DNA of 64,000 nt from a bacterium (GTDB taxonomy: Bacteria > Pseudomonadota > Alphaproteobacteria > Caulobacterales > Caulobacteraceae), in the NCBI GenBank assembly GCA_030824495.1, contig JAVBXP010000031.1, forward strand, positions 49,116 to 113,115, given 5' to 3'. A model generated the notes under the pieces. That model had not been told where the DNA came from. It ran no database searches and saw only the letters and a program-made list of their open reading frames with translations. Shown here piece by piece: positions 1 through 8,437 of the stretch. Each line of letters opens with the position of its first letter. Position 1 is the first letter of the stretch. Position numbers and translations under genes: made by a program.

Positions 1-53
1 CCGCGCTCTAGCGCGTCCTTGGTCGGGGCGGTGGGAAAGCTCGCTTGCGTCAT
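1..53 (-). CDS. Possible 5' end of a minus-strand gene leaving the window
   Basis: An ATG on the minus strand at 51-53 opens a frame that runs off the left edge (17 codons visible, beginning MTQASFPTAPTKDALER). It is divergent from the DUF817 gene at 101, leaving a 47-base gap that could hold a divergent promoter. I see no clear Shine-Dalgarno sequence before this ATG and too little protein to assign a family, so this is only a candidate partial gene. Confidence 0.3.
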   Translation of the reverse strand, partial: MTQASFPTAPTKDALER

Positions 54-100
54 AATGCGCATATGGCGCGCCGACGGGGGCTCGCGCTAGCCTCCCCGCC

Positions 101-1009
101 ATGAGTTTGAAGGACAAGATCAAGAACCAGGTGGCGCGGTTCGACGCCTTCGCGCGGCCTTGGGCCGAACGCGGGCGCTGGCACGGCTACGCCTACGAGT
201 TCCTGTTGTTCGGGTTGAAGCAGGCTTGGGCCTGCCTGTTCGGCGGGGCGATGCTGGCGTTGCTCATCCTGACGCACTTCTTCTGGCCCGCGGACCCAGT
301 GATCTCTCGCTACGATTTCCTAGTGGTGGCGGCGGTGCTGATCCAGGGACTGCTGCTGGCCACCAAGCTGGAGCGGATGGAGGAGGCGCTGGTTATCCTG
401 ATCTTCCACGTCGTCGGCACCGGCATGGAGGTCTTCAAGACGGCGCATGGATCCTGGACCTATCCGGAAGCCAACATCCTGCGGATCGGCGGCGTGCCGT
501 TGTTCTCCGGCTTCATGTACGCCTGCGTCGGGTCCTACATGGCCCGCGCGATCCGGCTGTTCGAGATCAGGTTCGAGAACTATCCGCCGCTCTGGGGGCC
601 GTGGGTGCTGGCGGTGCTCGCCTATCTCAACTTCTTCACCCACCACTACCTGCCCGACATTCGCTGGGGGCTCTACGCCTTGTCGGTGGTGCTGTTCGGC
701 CGCGCCTGGTTCCAGTTCACGCCTGACCAGCATGTCAGGCGCATGCCGATGCTGCTCGGCTTCCTGCTGGTCGCGCTGTTCATCTGGATCGCCGAAAACG
801 TCGGCACCTTCACCGCCGCCTGGGTCTATCCCAGTCAGAAGGACGGTTGGAGCCTGGTCCCGATGGCCAAGCTTGGGTCCTGGTATCTGCTAATGATGCT
901 GAGCTTCGTCCTAGTGACGCTGGTCCACCGTCCCGAGCGGGCGCCGGCCGGTCGCAGCCGGTCTGCTGTCAGGCCCTCCGAAGAGGGCCTGACCGGGCAG
1001 GTCGATTAG
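101..1009 (+). CDS. DUF817 family integral membrane protein
   Basis: 302 residues with about eight hydrophobic segments spread over the whole length (for example around residues 40-60, 70-90, 170-190 and 215-235), so an inner-membrane protein. The early stretch YEFLLFGLKQAWACLFGG and the later GSWYLLMMLSFVLVTLVHRPE are what I associate with DUF817, a family of bacterial membrane proteins with no known function. The last 25 residues are polar and probably cytoplasmic. It stands alone: the partial gene on its left is divergent and folE on its right is convergent, with the two stop codons only a few bases apart. Function is unknown. Confidence 0.75.
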   Translation: MSLKDKIKNQVARFDAFARPWAERGRWHGYAYEFLLFGLKQAWACLFGGAMLALLILTHFFWPADPVISRYDFLVVAAVLIQGLLLATKLERMEEALVILIFHVVGTGMEVFKTAHGSWTYPEANILRIGGVPLFSGFMYACVGSYMARAIRLFEIRFENYPPLWGPWVLAVLAYLNFFTHHYLPDIRWGLYALSVVLFGRAWFQFTPDQHVRRMPMLLGFLLVALFIWIAENVGTFTAAWVYPSQKDGWSLVPMAKLGSWYLLMMLSFVLVTLVHRPERAPAGRSRSAVRPSEEGLTGQVD

Positions 1010-1638
1010 CGCTTGTTCACGAAGTCCAGGAACCGCTGACGCAGGGTCGCGTCGGTCTTGAACACGCCGGTGAATTGCGTGGTGATGGTGGTCACGTGGC
1101 GGTGGTGGACGCCGCGGGTGGTCATGCACTGGTGCGCGGCGTCGATCAGGACGGCGACGCCGGCCGGGCGCAGGCTGTCGGTGATGGCGTCGGCGATCTG
1201 CTGGGTCATCGTCTCCTGGGTCTGGAGGCGGCGAGCATAGATCTCAACGACCTTGGCCAGCTTGGAGATGCCGACGACGCGATTGGTCGGCATGTAGGCC
1301 ACGTAGGCCTTGCCCAGGAACGGCGCCATGTGGTGTTCGCAGTGGCTCTCCACCTCGATCTCGCGCAGCATGACGATGTCGTCATAGCCCTGCACGTCTT
1401 CGAAGGTGCGCGAGAGTTCCTTGGCGGGATCGAGCTTGTAGCCCTCGAACCATTCGCCATAGGCGTCGACGACGCGCTTGGGGGTGTCGATCACGCCTTC
1501 ACGGCGCGGATCGTCGCCGGCCCACGCGATCAGCGTGCGCACAGCTTCCATAGCCTCTTCGCGCGATGGGCGCTTCACGGCTTCAAGATCAAGACCGGGC
1601 GTGCCGATCAGGGTTCGGTCGCGACTAGGAGCGTCCAT
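1006..1638 (-). CDS. folE: GTP cyclohydrolase I (FolE)
   Basis: Converts GTP to 7,8-dihydroneopterin triphosphate, the first step of tetrahydrofolate synthesis, in the cytoplasm. The 210-residue product has the family zinc site: Cys and His in ESHCEHHMAPF and the second Cys in HQCMTTRG, plus the substrate-binding block VVGISKLAKVVE and the C-terminal QRFLDFVN. The frame stays open upstream to 1752, but that extension has no family similarity. The ATG at 1636-1638 (MDAPSRD) gives the usual FolE length, so I start there. A GGAAAG lies about 12 bases upstream. The gene is convergent with the DUF817 gene, overlapping it by 4 bases, and divergent from cysS. Confidence 0.95.
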   Translation of the reverse strand: MDAPSRDRTLIGTPGLDLEAVKRPSREEAMEAVRTLIAWAGDDPRREGVIDTPKRVVDAYGEWFEGYKLDPAKELSRTFEDVQGYDDIVMLREIEVESHCEHHMAPFLGKAYVAYMPTNRVVGISKLAKVVEIYARRLQTQETMTQQIADAITDSLRPAGVAVLIDAAHQCMTTRGVHHRHVTTITTQFTGVFKTDATLRQRFLDFVNKR

Positions 1639-1848
1639 GATTGAGCGGTTCTTTCCGGGGCCTGAGTTGCGCCGGGACGAGGGTCCCGGAAATGACGCGT
1701 GCCACCCCTTAGTCTGGTCGAGCTGATCCACGGACGGAACCGTGGCCTCCAAGCCAGACCGAATGTATATGGGGCCAACACCTTTGACGGCAACTGTTAC
1801 CCAGCGTCAGTTTTCTATAAGCCCGGCGCAGTTTTCATAAAGAACCCG

Positions 1849-3288
1849 ATGGCCCTGACCCTTTACGACACCATGGCTCGCGAGAAGCGGCCCTTCGTTC
1901 CCACCGATCCGGCGCGGGTGACGATGTATGTCTGCGGGCCCACGGTCTACAATTTCGCCCACATCGGCAATGCGCGCCCGGTGGTGGTTTTCGACGTGCT
2001 GTTCCGCGTGCTGCGGCACATTTACGGCGAAAAATCAGTGATCTACGCCGCGAACGTCACCGATGTGGACGACAAGATCAACACCAAGGCCGCCGCTGAG
2101 GGCGTGCCGATCGACACCATCACCGACCGCTACCTGGCGATCTACAACGCCGACATGGCCACGCTCGGCGCCCTGCCGCCGACCCATCAACCGCGCGCGA
2201 CCCAGACCATGGACGCCATCGTGGAAATGATCGGCCGCCTGGTGAGCAATGGCTCCGCCTATGCGGCCGAAGGCCACGTACTGTTCAACACCCAGGCCTA
2301 TGCCGACTACGGCAAGCTATCGCGCCAGCCGATGGACGACATGATCGCCGGCGCCCGCGTCGACGTCGCGCCCTACAAGCAGCACCCCGCCGACTTCGTG
2401 CTGTGGAAGCCCTCCAAGGAAGGCGAGCCGGTCTGGGACAGCCCTTGGGGCGCCGGCCGGCCGGGCTGGCACATCGAGTGCTCGGCGATGATCGAGCAGA
2501 GCCTCGGCCTGCCGATCGACATCCACGGGGGCGGCATCGACCTGCTGTTCCCGCACCATGAAAACGAGATGGCCCAGGGCCTGTGCGCCGGTCACGACCA
2601 TAGCGTCGGCTACGCCAAGTACTGGATGCACAACGGCTTCCTGAACATGGGCGCCGAGAAAATGTCCAAGAGCGTCGGCAATGTCGCCCTGGTGCATGAA
2701 CTGATCGCCCAGGCTCCGGGCGAGGCGCTGCGCTGGGCGCTGCTCGTCGGCCACTATCGCGCGCCGCTGGAGTGGAACGGCGAACTGATCGACCAGTCGC
2801 GCAAGGCGCTGGACCGCATCTATGGCGCCCTGCAGGACGCCAACCGGTTCCTGGCCTCGCACGGCGGCGTTCCAGAGACCTCGGCCGAGGACTGGCGCAC
2901 CAACCGCCCCGCAGACCGGTTCATGGCGGCGTTGGAAGATGACCTGAACACGCCGGCCGCCTTCGCTGCCCTGTTCGAACTGTCGGACCAAGTCCGGCTG
3001 GCCATCCGCAAGCAGTCGGAGGCCGAGGTCCTGCATAGCCGCCAGTTGCTGCTGGATTCGGCCAACCTGCTGGGCTTCCTGACCGCCGATCCCGAGGAGT
3101 GGTTCCAAGCCGGGGTGGATGAAACCCTGCGCGAGAAGGTCGACGGCCTGATCGCCCAGCGGGTCGAGGCGCGCGCGTCGAAGGACTGGGCCGCCGCCGA
3201 CCGCATCCGCGACGAGTTGACCGCGTTAAATGTCGAAGTGATGGATGGTCCGACGGGAGCGACGTGGCGGATCAAGGACGCTGTGTGA
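1849..3288 (+). CDS. cysS: Cysteine--tRNA ligase (CysS)
   Basis: Class I aminoacyl-tRNA synthetase charging tRNA-Cys. The 479-residue protein has YVCGPTVYNFAHIGNARP (first zinc Cys plus the HIGH-type motif), GWHIECSAM and HHENE (remaining zinc ligands) and the KMSKS loop EKMSKSVGN, followed by the DALR-type anticodon domain. The frame is open back to 1699, but the ATG at 1849 (MALTLYDT) matches the family N-terminus. The stop codon overlaps the start of the next gene as TGATG, so cysS, the SRPBCC gene and the NifU-like gene appear translationally coupled. Confidence 0.96.
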   Translation: MALTLYDTMAREKRPFVPTDPARVTMYVCGPTVYNFAHIGNARPVVVFDVLFRVLRHIYGEKSVIYAANVTDVDDKINTKAAAEGVPIDTITDRYLAIYNADMATLGALPPTHQPRATQTMDAIVEMIGRLVSNGSAYAAEGHVLFNTQAYADYGKLSRQPMDDMIAGARVDVAPYKQHPADFVLWKPSKEGEPVWDSPWGAGRPGWHIECSAMIEQSLGLPIDIHGGGIDLLFPHHENEMAQGLCAGHDHSVGYAKYWMHNGFLNMGAEKMSKSVGNVALVHELIAQAPGEALRWALLVGHYRAPLEWNGELIDQSRKALDRIYGALQDANRFLASHGGVPETSAEDWRTNRPADRFMAALEDDLNTPAAFAALFELSDQVRLAIRKQSEAEVLHSRQLLLDSANLLGFLTADPEEWFQAGVDETLREKVDGLIAQRVEARASKDWAAADRIRDELTALNVEVMDGPTGATWRIKDAV

Positions 3289-3842
3289 TGCTGAGCGGCA
3301 AGAACTCGAAAACCAACATGTTCACCCCGGCCAAGGGGTTCACCTTCAAGACGCCGGCGCCGTCCGGCCCCAGCGGTTTGCGGATCGAACATCGGATCGG
3401 CATCCAGGCTCCGGCCGAGGTGATCTGGGACATCCTCTATGACGTGGAGCGTTGGGCCGAGTGGAACCCGCTCTATGTCCAGGCGGCGGGCCAGATCCGG
3501 ATCGGCAGCCAGCTCGACCTGACCATGGTGATCGGCGACGAGCCGCCGACGGTCATCCACCCGGTCGTCCTGGAGTGGGTGCCGAACGATCAGATCCATT
3601 GGCGGCTGAAGATGATGGGCGGTCTGATCTCGACCACCCGTTTCCTTGAGATCGAGGAGCTGGACGCTGCGGCCTGCATCTTCTCGAACGGCGAGATTTT
3701 CGGCGGTCTGATGGGGCCATCGCTCGGCAAGCGTATGGGCCGCAAGATCTATCGCAGCTTCCTGGCGATGGACGAGGCCCTGAAGGAGCGCGCCGAGGCT
3801 GTGTGGCGAGCGCAGGGCGGCGCGCCTACATCTGACTCATGA
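3288..3842 (+). CDS. SRPBCC family protein (polyketide cyclase/dehydrase-like lipid-binding fold)
   Basis: 184 residues. From about residue 35 the sequence has the START/Bet v1-type pattern: IQAPAEVIWDILYDVERWAEWNPLY, alternating beta strands, then a C-terminal helix (FLAMDEALKERAEAVW). Such proteins bind hydrophobic ligands in a cavity, and no specific ligand can be read from the sequence. The first about 30 residues (rich in K, P, S, T) look unstructured. The start ATG overlaps the cysS stop, and a later start (MFTPAKGF) is also possible. The stop overlaps the next gene as ATGA, so this is the middle gene of a three-gene coupled set. Confidence 0.8.
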   Translation: MLSGKNSKTNMFTPAKGFTFKTPAPSGPSGLRIEHRIGIQAPAEVIWDILYDVERWAEWNPLYVQAAGQIRIGSQLDLTMVIGDEPPTVIHPVVLEWVPNDQIHWRLKMMGGLISTTRFLEIEELDAAACIFSNGEIFGGLMGPSLGKRMGRKIYRSFLAMDEALKERAEAVWRAQGGAPTSDS

Positions 3843-4288
3843 TCGACGATCTCTACTCGGCGAAACTTCTGAAGCTGGCGGCCAACATGCCGCGCGCCGG
3901 CCGTCTGCCCACGCCTGACGCCAGTTCCGAGAAGATCGCCAAGCTGTGCGGCAGCCGGGTGACCGTCGATGTGGTTGTCGAGGGGGATCGCGTCGCTGAC
4001 TTCGCGCAGGATGTTAAGGCCTGCGCGCTAGGACAGGCCTCGGCTTCAGTACTGGGCGAGCATGTGCTGGGCGCCAGCCTGGCGGAGATCGAGATGGCCC
4101 GAGATCAGTTCCGTGCTATGTTGAAGCAAGGCGCAGACGCGCCTGTTGGACGTTTCGCGGATCTCTCGATGTTGGCCCCGGTCAAAGACTATCCCGCCCG
4201 CCACGCCTCCACGCTGCTTGCGTTTGAGGCCGCGGCGGAGGCTGTCCGCCGCGCCGTGGAACGAACTAGCCCCGCCGGCGCGGCTTGA
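3839..4288 (+). CDS. NifU/SufU-like iron-sulfur scaffold homologue missing one ligand Cys
   Basis: 149 residues matching the NifU N-terminal (IscU-type) fold: MIDDLYSAKLLKLAAN start, KLCGSRVTVDVVVEGDRVADF, then VKACALGQASASVL. Family scaffolds use three Cys to hold the nascent cluster. Here the first two are visible (KLCGS and KACAL), but the third, expected near the C-terminal helix, is replaced in KDYPARHASTLLAFEA, where a His sits at about that place. It may be a degenerate scaffold or may use His. It overlaps the SRPBCC gene by ATGA and precedes yidD by about 56 bases. Confidence 0.8.
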   Translation: MIDDLYSAKLLKLAANMPRAGRLPTPDASSEKIAKLCGSRVTVDVVVEGDRVADFAQDVKACALGQASASVLGEHVLGASLAEIEMARDQFRAMLKQGADAPVGRFADLSMLAPVKDYPARHASTLLAFEAAAEAVRRAVERTSPAGAA

Positions 4289-4344
4289 TCCTCAAGACCG
4301 CTAGGCGTAATCGCAGCGATTGAATCGCACGCCTGCGAGCCGGC

Positions 4345-4620
4345 ATGAACCTTTATGAAACCTGCGTCCGCGGCGCACTTCGCGCCTACAAGCTGACGCT
4401 TTCGCCCCTGATCGGGCGCCAATGCCGGTTTCTTCCGAGCTGCTCGGAATACGCCGCAGAAGCACTGATCCTGCATGGCCCCTGGCGCGGCTCCTGGCTC
4501 GCGACCCGGCGGTTGTGCCGCTGTAATCCCTGGGGAGGCGCGGGCTACGACCCGGTCCCCCAACCGCGCGACAAGACCCCGGACGGGTCGGCCTCGCGGA
4601 CATGGACATGTGAATCATGA
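4345..4620 (+). CDS. yidD: Membrane protein insertion efficiency factor YidD
   Basis: Small membrane-associated protein that assists YidC-dependent insertion of inner-membrane proteins. The 91-residue sequence has the family core: [23 protein letters not shown], then [20 protein letters not shown] and a GYDPVP tail, including the conserved Cys residues. yidD usually sits beside rnpA/yidC. Here it is instead fused by an ATGA overlap to thrS. Confidence 0.93.
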   Translation: MNLYETCVRGALRAYKLTLSPLIGRQCRFLPSCSEYAAEALILHGPWRGSWLATRRLCRCNPWGGAGYDPVPQPRDKTPDGSASRTWTCES

Positions 4621-6602
4621 TCGACCTGATTTTCCCCGACGGCTCCCAGCGCCAGTTCGAAGACGGCGCGACGGGCCGTGATGTCGCCGCCTCCATCGCC
4701 AAGTCGCTGGAGAAACGCGCCGTACTCATCAAACTGGATGGTCAGCTCTATGACCTCGACCGCGCGCTTCCGAGCGGCGGCCAGTTCGAAATCCTGACGC
4801 GCGACAGCCCCGAAGCGCTGGACACCATCCGCCACGACGCCAGCCACGTCATGGCTGAGGCGGTGCAGGAGTTGTTCCCGGGCACCCAGGTCACGATCGG
4901 CCCGGCCATCGAGGACGGCTTCTATTACGACTTCGCCCGCGACACGCCCTTCAGCCTGGATGATCTGGCCAAGATCGAACAGCGCATGAAGGAGATCGTC
5001 GACCGCGACGAGAAGATCGTGCGCGAGGTCTGGGACCGCGACGAGGCGATCGCCCACTTCAAGTCCATCGGCGAGGACTACAAGGCTGAGATCATCTCCG
5101 ACCTGCCGGACGGCGAAACGATCACTGTTTATCGCCAGGGCCAGTGGAAAGACCTGTGCCTGGGGCCGCACCTGCCGTCCACGAAGTCGGTCGGCAAGGC
5201 GTTCAAGTTGATGAAGCTGGCGGGCGCATACTGGCGCGGCGACCATCGCAACGCCCAGCTTCAACGCATCTACGGCACGGCCTGGGCCAATGAAGCTGAT
5301 CTCGAAGCGCACCTGATGCGGCTCGAAGAGGCCGAGAAGCGCGACCACCGCAAGATCGGCCGGGCGATGGATCTCTTCCATCTCCAGGAAGAGGCCAAGG
5401 GGATGATCTTCTGGCACCCCAAGGGCTGGACGCTCTATCGGACGGTCGAGGCCTATATGCGCCGCCGGCTGGAGATCGACGGCTATGTCGAGGTCAAGGC
5501 GCCCCAGATCATGGACCGCGGTCTCTGGGAGAAGTCCGGCCACTGGGAGAAGTTCGGCGCGAACATGTTCACGTGCGAAACGACGGAAGGCGAAGAGCTG
5601 GCCGTCAAGCCGATGAACTGCCCCGGTCACGTGCAGATCTTCAATTTCGGCCAAAAATCCTACCGCGACCTGCCGCTCCGGATGGCTGAGTTCGGCGCAT
5701 GCCACCGCTTCGAGCCTTCGGGCGCGCTGCACGGCATCATGCGTCTGCGCGCCTTCACGCAGGACGACGCGCACATCTTCTGCCGCGAGGACCAGATCGA
5801 GGAAGAGACGACGAAGTTCGTTCGCCTGCTCAACTCGGTCTATGCCGATTTTGGCCTGGAGCTGGACAGCGTGAAGCTGGCCCTGCGGCCCGACCTGCGC
5901 GCCGGCACGGACGAAACGTGGGACATCGCTGAAGACAAGCTGGACCGCGCCGCCCGCCAGGCGGTGAACATGGAAGTCGAGCGTCTGCCCGGCGAGGGCG
6001 CCTTCTACGGCCCCAAGCTCGAGTTCCACCTCTCCGACGCCATCGGCCGGACATGGCAGTGCGGCACGCTGCAGCTGGACTTCGTGATGCCCGAACGCCT
6101 TGACGCCGAGTACGTGGTCGAGGACGGCTCCAAGCAGCGGCCGGTCATGTTGCACCGCGCCATCTGCGGCTCGATGGAGCGTTTCATCGGTGTAGTGATC
6201 GAAAATTACGCTGGCGCGTTCCCGCTTTGGCTGGCTCCGACGCAGGTCGTTGTCGCCACAATTACGTCAGATGCTGATGATTATGCCTTGAAGGTGGCTC
6301 AAGAACTGAGCGCCGCGGGGCTCCGGGTTGAAACGGATCTTCGGAACGAGAAAATCAACTACAAGATTCGTGAACACAGCCTCGCGAAGACCCCGGTTAT
6401 AGCCGTGGTCGGTCGACGTGAGGCCGAGGAGGGCAAGGTGGCTTTGAGGCGTCTGGGGTCCGACGGCCAGGAGATCCTGACGGTTGTTGAAGCCGCCAAG
6501 AGACTTGCCTTAGAGGCGAGTCCGCCGGATGTTACACGCCAAGCTGTGCTTCGGGGTGCTTCGCCCCTGCAGGGCGAGGTCGGGGTAAGGGAGGCTGGAT
6601 GA
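4617..6602 (+). CDS. thrS: Threonine--tRNA ligase (ThrS)
   Basis: Class II aminoacyl-tRNA synthetase for tRNA-Thr, 661 residues: N-terminal TGS domain ([20 protein letters not shown]), the tRNA editing domain ([14 protein letters not shown]), the catalytic core with zinc ligands in [10 protein letters not shown], in the [20 protein letters not shown] block and in [12 protein letters not shown], and the anticodon-binding domain. Normal ThrS similarity ends near AAKRLALEA. The last about 25 residues ([13 protein letters not shown] region) are an extra tail read through a small GC-rich hairpin. The gene overlaps yidD by ATGA upstream and the glycosyltransferase by ATGA downstream. Confidence 0.97.
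   Translation: MIDLIFPDGSQRQFEDGATGRDVAASIAKSLEKRAVLIKLDGQLYDLDRALPSGGQFEILTRDSPEALDTIRHDASHVMAEAVQELFPGTQVTIGPAIEDGFYYDFARDTPFSLDDLAKIEQRMKEIVDRDEKIVREVWDRDEAIAHFKSIGEDYKAEIISDLPDGETITVYRQGQWKDLCLGPHLPSTKSVGKAFKLMKLAGAYWRGDHRNAQLQRIYGTAWANEADLEAHLMRLEEAEKRDHRKIGRAMDLFHLQEEAKGMIFWHPKGWTLYRTVEAYMRRRLEIDGYVEVKAPQIMDRGLWEKSGHWEKFGANMFTCETTEGEELAVKPMNCPGHVQIFNFGQKSYRDLPLRMAEFGACHRFEPSGALHGIMRLRAFTQDDAHIFCREDQIEEETTKFVRLLNSVYADFGLELDSVKLALRPDLRAGTDETWDIAEDKLDRAARQAVNMEVERLPGEGAFYGPKLEFHLSDAIGRTWQCGTLQLDFVMPERLDAEYVVEDGSKQRPVMLHRAICGSMERFIGVVIENYAGAFPLWLAPTQVVVATITSDADDYALKVAQELSAAGLRVETDLRNEKINYKIREHSLAKTPVIAVVGRREAEEGKVALRRLGSDGQEILTVVEAAKRLALEASPPDVTRQAVLRGASPLQGEVGVREAG
6561..6577. repeat. Small GC-rich hairpin inside the 3' end of thrS
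   Basis: TCGCCC and GGGCGA are separated by five bases, giving a 6-bp stem inside the coding sequence for the extra ThrS tail. The surrounding sequence is G/C-rich and resembles REP-type intergenic repeats read as protein. Confidence 0.5.
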
Positions 6603-7537
6603 ACGGCATCGCCGCACCGATCGTCGCTTACGAACCCGCTCCGACGCAGGACTTCCTGAAGCTACGCCGCAAAGTCTCGGTGGTCATGGTCGTGTACATG
6701 ACCGGCGAGGCGCTCCAGCAGAGTGTCGAATGCGTGCTCGCCGACCCGTCGGTCGACGAGCTGGTGGTCGTGGACAACGGTTCGACCCGGTTGGAGGCGG
6801 CGCGTCTGAAGCGGCTCGCCGACGGCGACCGGCGGGTGCGGGTGATCCAGGGGCAGGGCAATGTCGGGTTTGCGCGCGGCGCGAACCTTGGCGCCCGCTC
6901 GGCGCGTGGCGAGGTGCTCGTCTTCCTCAATCCCGACGCGTTCCTACAAGCGGGCTGCATCGACGAACTGGCGCGCGCCATCGAGGGGCGCCCAGTTCCC
7001 AGCCTGGTCGGCGGCCGGGTTCTGAATTCCGACCGCACTGAGCAACGCGGCGCTCGGCGCGGCGATATCACCCCGGTTAGCGCCCTGGTCAGCCTGAGCC
7101 GCCTGGCCACCGCCATTCCCGCCCTGCGCCGCTATGAGGTGCATTGGGAGAGCGAGGCCGCGCCGGAAGACGTGATCGCCGTCCCGACCATTTCGGGCGC
7201 TTGCTTCTGCATGCGGCGCGAAGATTTCGACGCCGTCCAAGGCTTTGATGAAGGCTACTTCCTGCACGTCGAAGACGTCGATCTGTGCTGGCGCGTGCGC
7301 CAGGGCGGCGGGGAAGTGCTGTTCCAGCCCAAGGCCGAGGTGATCCACCTGGGGCATACCAGCCACGCCAGCCCGCTGCGCGTGGAGTTCCATAAGGGCG
7401 TCGGCCTGGCGCGCTACTTCCGCAAGCGCGCGGAAAACGGTCGCGAGGCCCTGCTGGCGTGGGCGATTTCGCCGCTCATCGTCTGCACGGCTATCGCCCG
7501 CCCGGTGATGTGGCGCATCCGCGGGCGCGCCGCCTAG
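6599..7537 (+). CDS. Family 2 glycosyltransferase (rhamnosyltransferase-like)
   Basis: 312 residues, GT-A fold. [18 protein letters not shown] begins the nucleotide-binding domain, [11 protein letters not shown] is the first Asp-containing motif, [12 protein letters not shown] and [11 protein letters not shown] provide the DxD-type metal site (NPDA), and [19 protein letters not shown] is the ED-type catalytic block. This motif set is typical of rhamnosyl and related transferases acting on surface polysaccharide. The hydrophobic stretch near the C-terminus ([17 protein letters not shown]) may associate with the membrane. It starts inside the thrS stop codon (ATGA). Acceptor and donor cannot be told from the sequence. 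Confidence 0.88.
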   Translation: MNGIAAPIVAYEPAPTQDFLKLRRKVSVVMVVYMTGEALQQSVECVLADPSVDELVVVDNGSTRLEAARLKRLADGDRRVRVIQGQGNVGFARGANLGARSARGEVLVFLNPDAFLQAGCIDELARAIEGRPVPSLVGGRVLNSDRTEQRGARRGDITPVSALVSLSRLATAIPALRRYEVHWESEAAPEDVIAVPTISGACFCMRREDFDAVQGFDEGYFLHVEDVDLCWRVRQGGGEVLFQPKAEVIHLGHTSHASPLRVEFHKGVGLARYFRKRAENGREALLAWAISPLIVCTAIARPVMWRIRGRAA

Positions 7538-8437
7538 CTACTGCGGGAAGACGCCCGCGCGGCTGACGGATGCGGCGATCGGCTTGTTCAAAACCCCCGA
7601 CATCCACTTGGCGGTCTCTATGAGCGCGCCGAGGTCGTAGCTGGTCTCAAAGCCGGCGCGCTCCAGCATATAGACAATATCCTCGGTGCCGATATTGCCC
7701 GTCGCCTCCGGCGCGAACGGGCAACCGCCCAGTCCCCCGCAACTAGCGTCCAGGATGTCGACGCCCGCCTCGACGCCAGCGAACGCGTTGGCCAGGCCGG
7801 TGTTGCGCGTGTCGTGGAAGTGCAGCCGCAGCGGCGTGTCGCCGATCACCGCGCGAACCGCCTCGACGCGGCGGCGGACGGTCCAGGGGTCGGCCACGCC
7901 GATGGTGTCCGCCAAGGCGATCTCGGCGACCTTGGCGTTGGCGGCCTCGCGGGCCAGCGACACGACGCGGTCTTCCGGCACTTCACCATCGAATGGGCAG
8001 CCGAAGGCGACCGAGAAGGTCACGGAGATCGGCGGCCCGCCATCGGCGGCGCGGCGTTCGGCGATGCCGTGCATCGCCGCGATTTGTTCATCGACCGAGG
8101 CGCCCTGGTTGCGAATGCCGAACCCATCGGAGGCGCAGACCACGACATTGGCCTCGTCGCAGCCGCTCGCCACCGCCCGTTCCCAGCCGCGCATGTTCAG
8201 CACCAGCCCGATGCGCGAGAGCCTGGTATCCGGCGACAGGTCGGCCATCACCTCTTCGGCGCCGGCCATCTGCGGCACACGGTTGGGATTGACGAAGGAA
8301 ACCACCTCCATCCGGCGCGCGCCGGCGGCGTCCAGGCGGCGGATGAAGTCCAGCTTCTGGCCGACGTCGAGGACGGTCTTCTCATTCTGCAGGCCGTCGC
8401 GCGGACCCACTTCGACGATTTCGATGAAACGGCTCAT
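7538..8437 (-). CDS. Hydroxymethylglutaryl-CoA lyase
   Basis: Cleaves 3-hydroxy-3-methylglutaryl-CoA to acetyl-CoA and acetoacetate at the end of leucine catabolism. The 299-residue TIM-barrel protein has the entry motif VEVGPRDGLQNE, the metal-site sequences FVNPNRVPQMA and LHFHDTRNTG, and the signature DASCGGLGGCPFAPEATGN carrying the catalytic Cys. Its start codon overlaps the stop of the upstream GT39 gene by 4 bases (ATGA), an unusual operon partner. It is convergent with the glycosyltransferase on its left, with adjacent stops. Confidence 0.93.
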   Translation of the reverse strand: MSRFIEIVEVGPRDGLQNEKTVLDVGQKLDFIRRLDAAGARRMEVVSFVNPNRVPQMAGAEEVMADLSPDTRLSRIGLVLNMRGWERAVASGCDEANVVVCASDGFGIRNQGASVDEQIAAMHGIAERRAADGGPPISVTFSVAFGCPFDGEVPEDRVVSLAREAANAKVAEIALADTIGVADPWTVRRRVEAVRAVIGDTPLRLHFHDTRNTGLANAFAGVEAGVDILDASCGGLGGCPFAPEATGNIGTEDIVYMLERAGFETSYDLGALIETAKWMSGVLNKPIAASVSRAGVFPQ

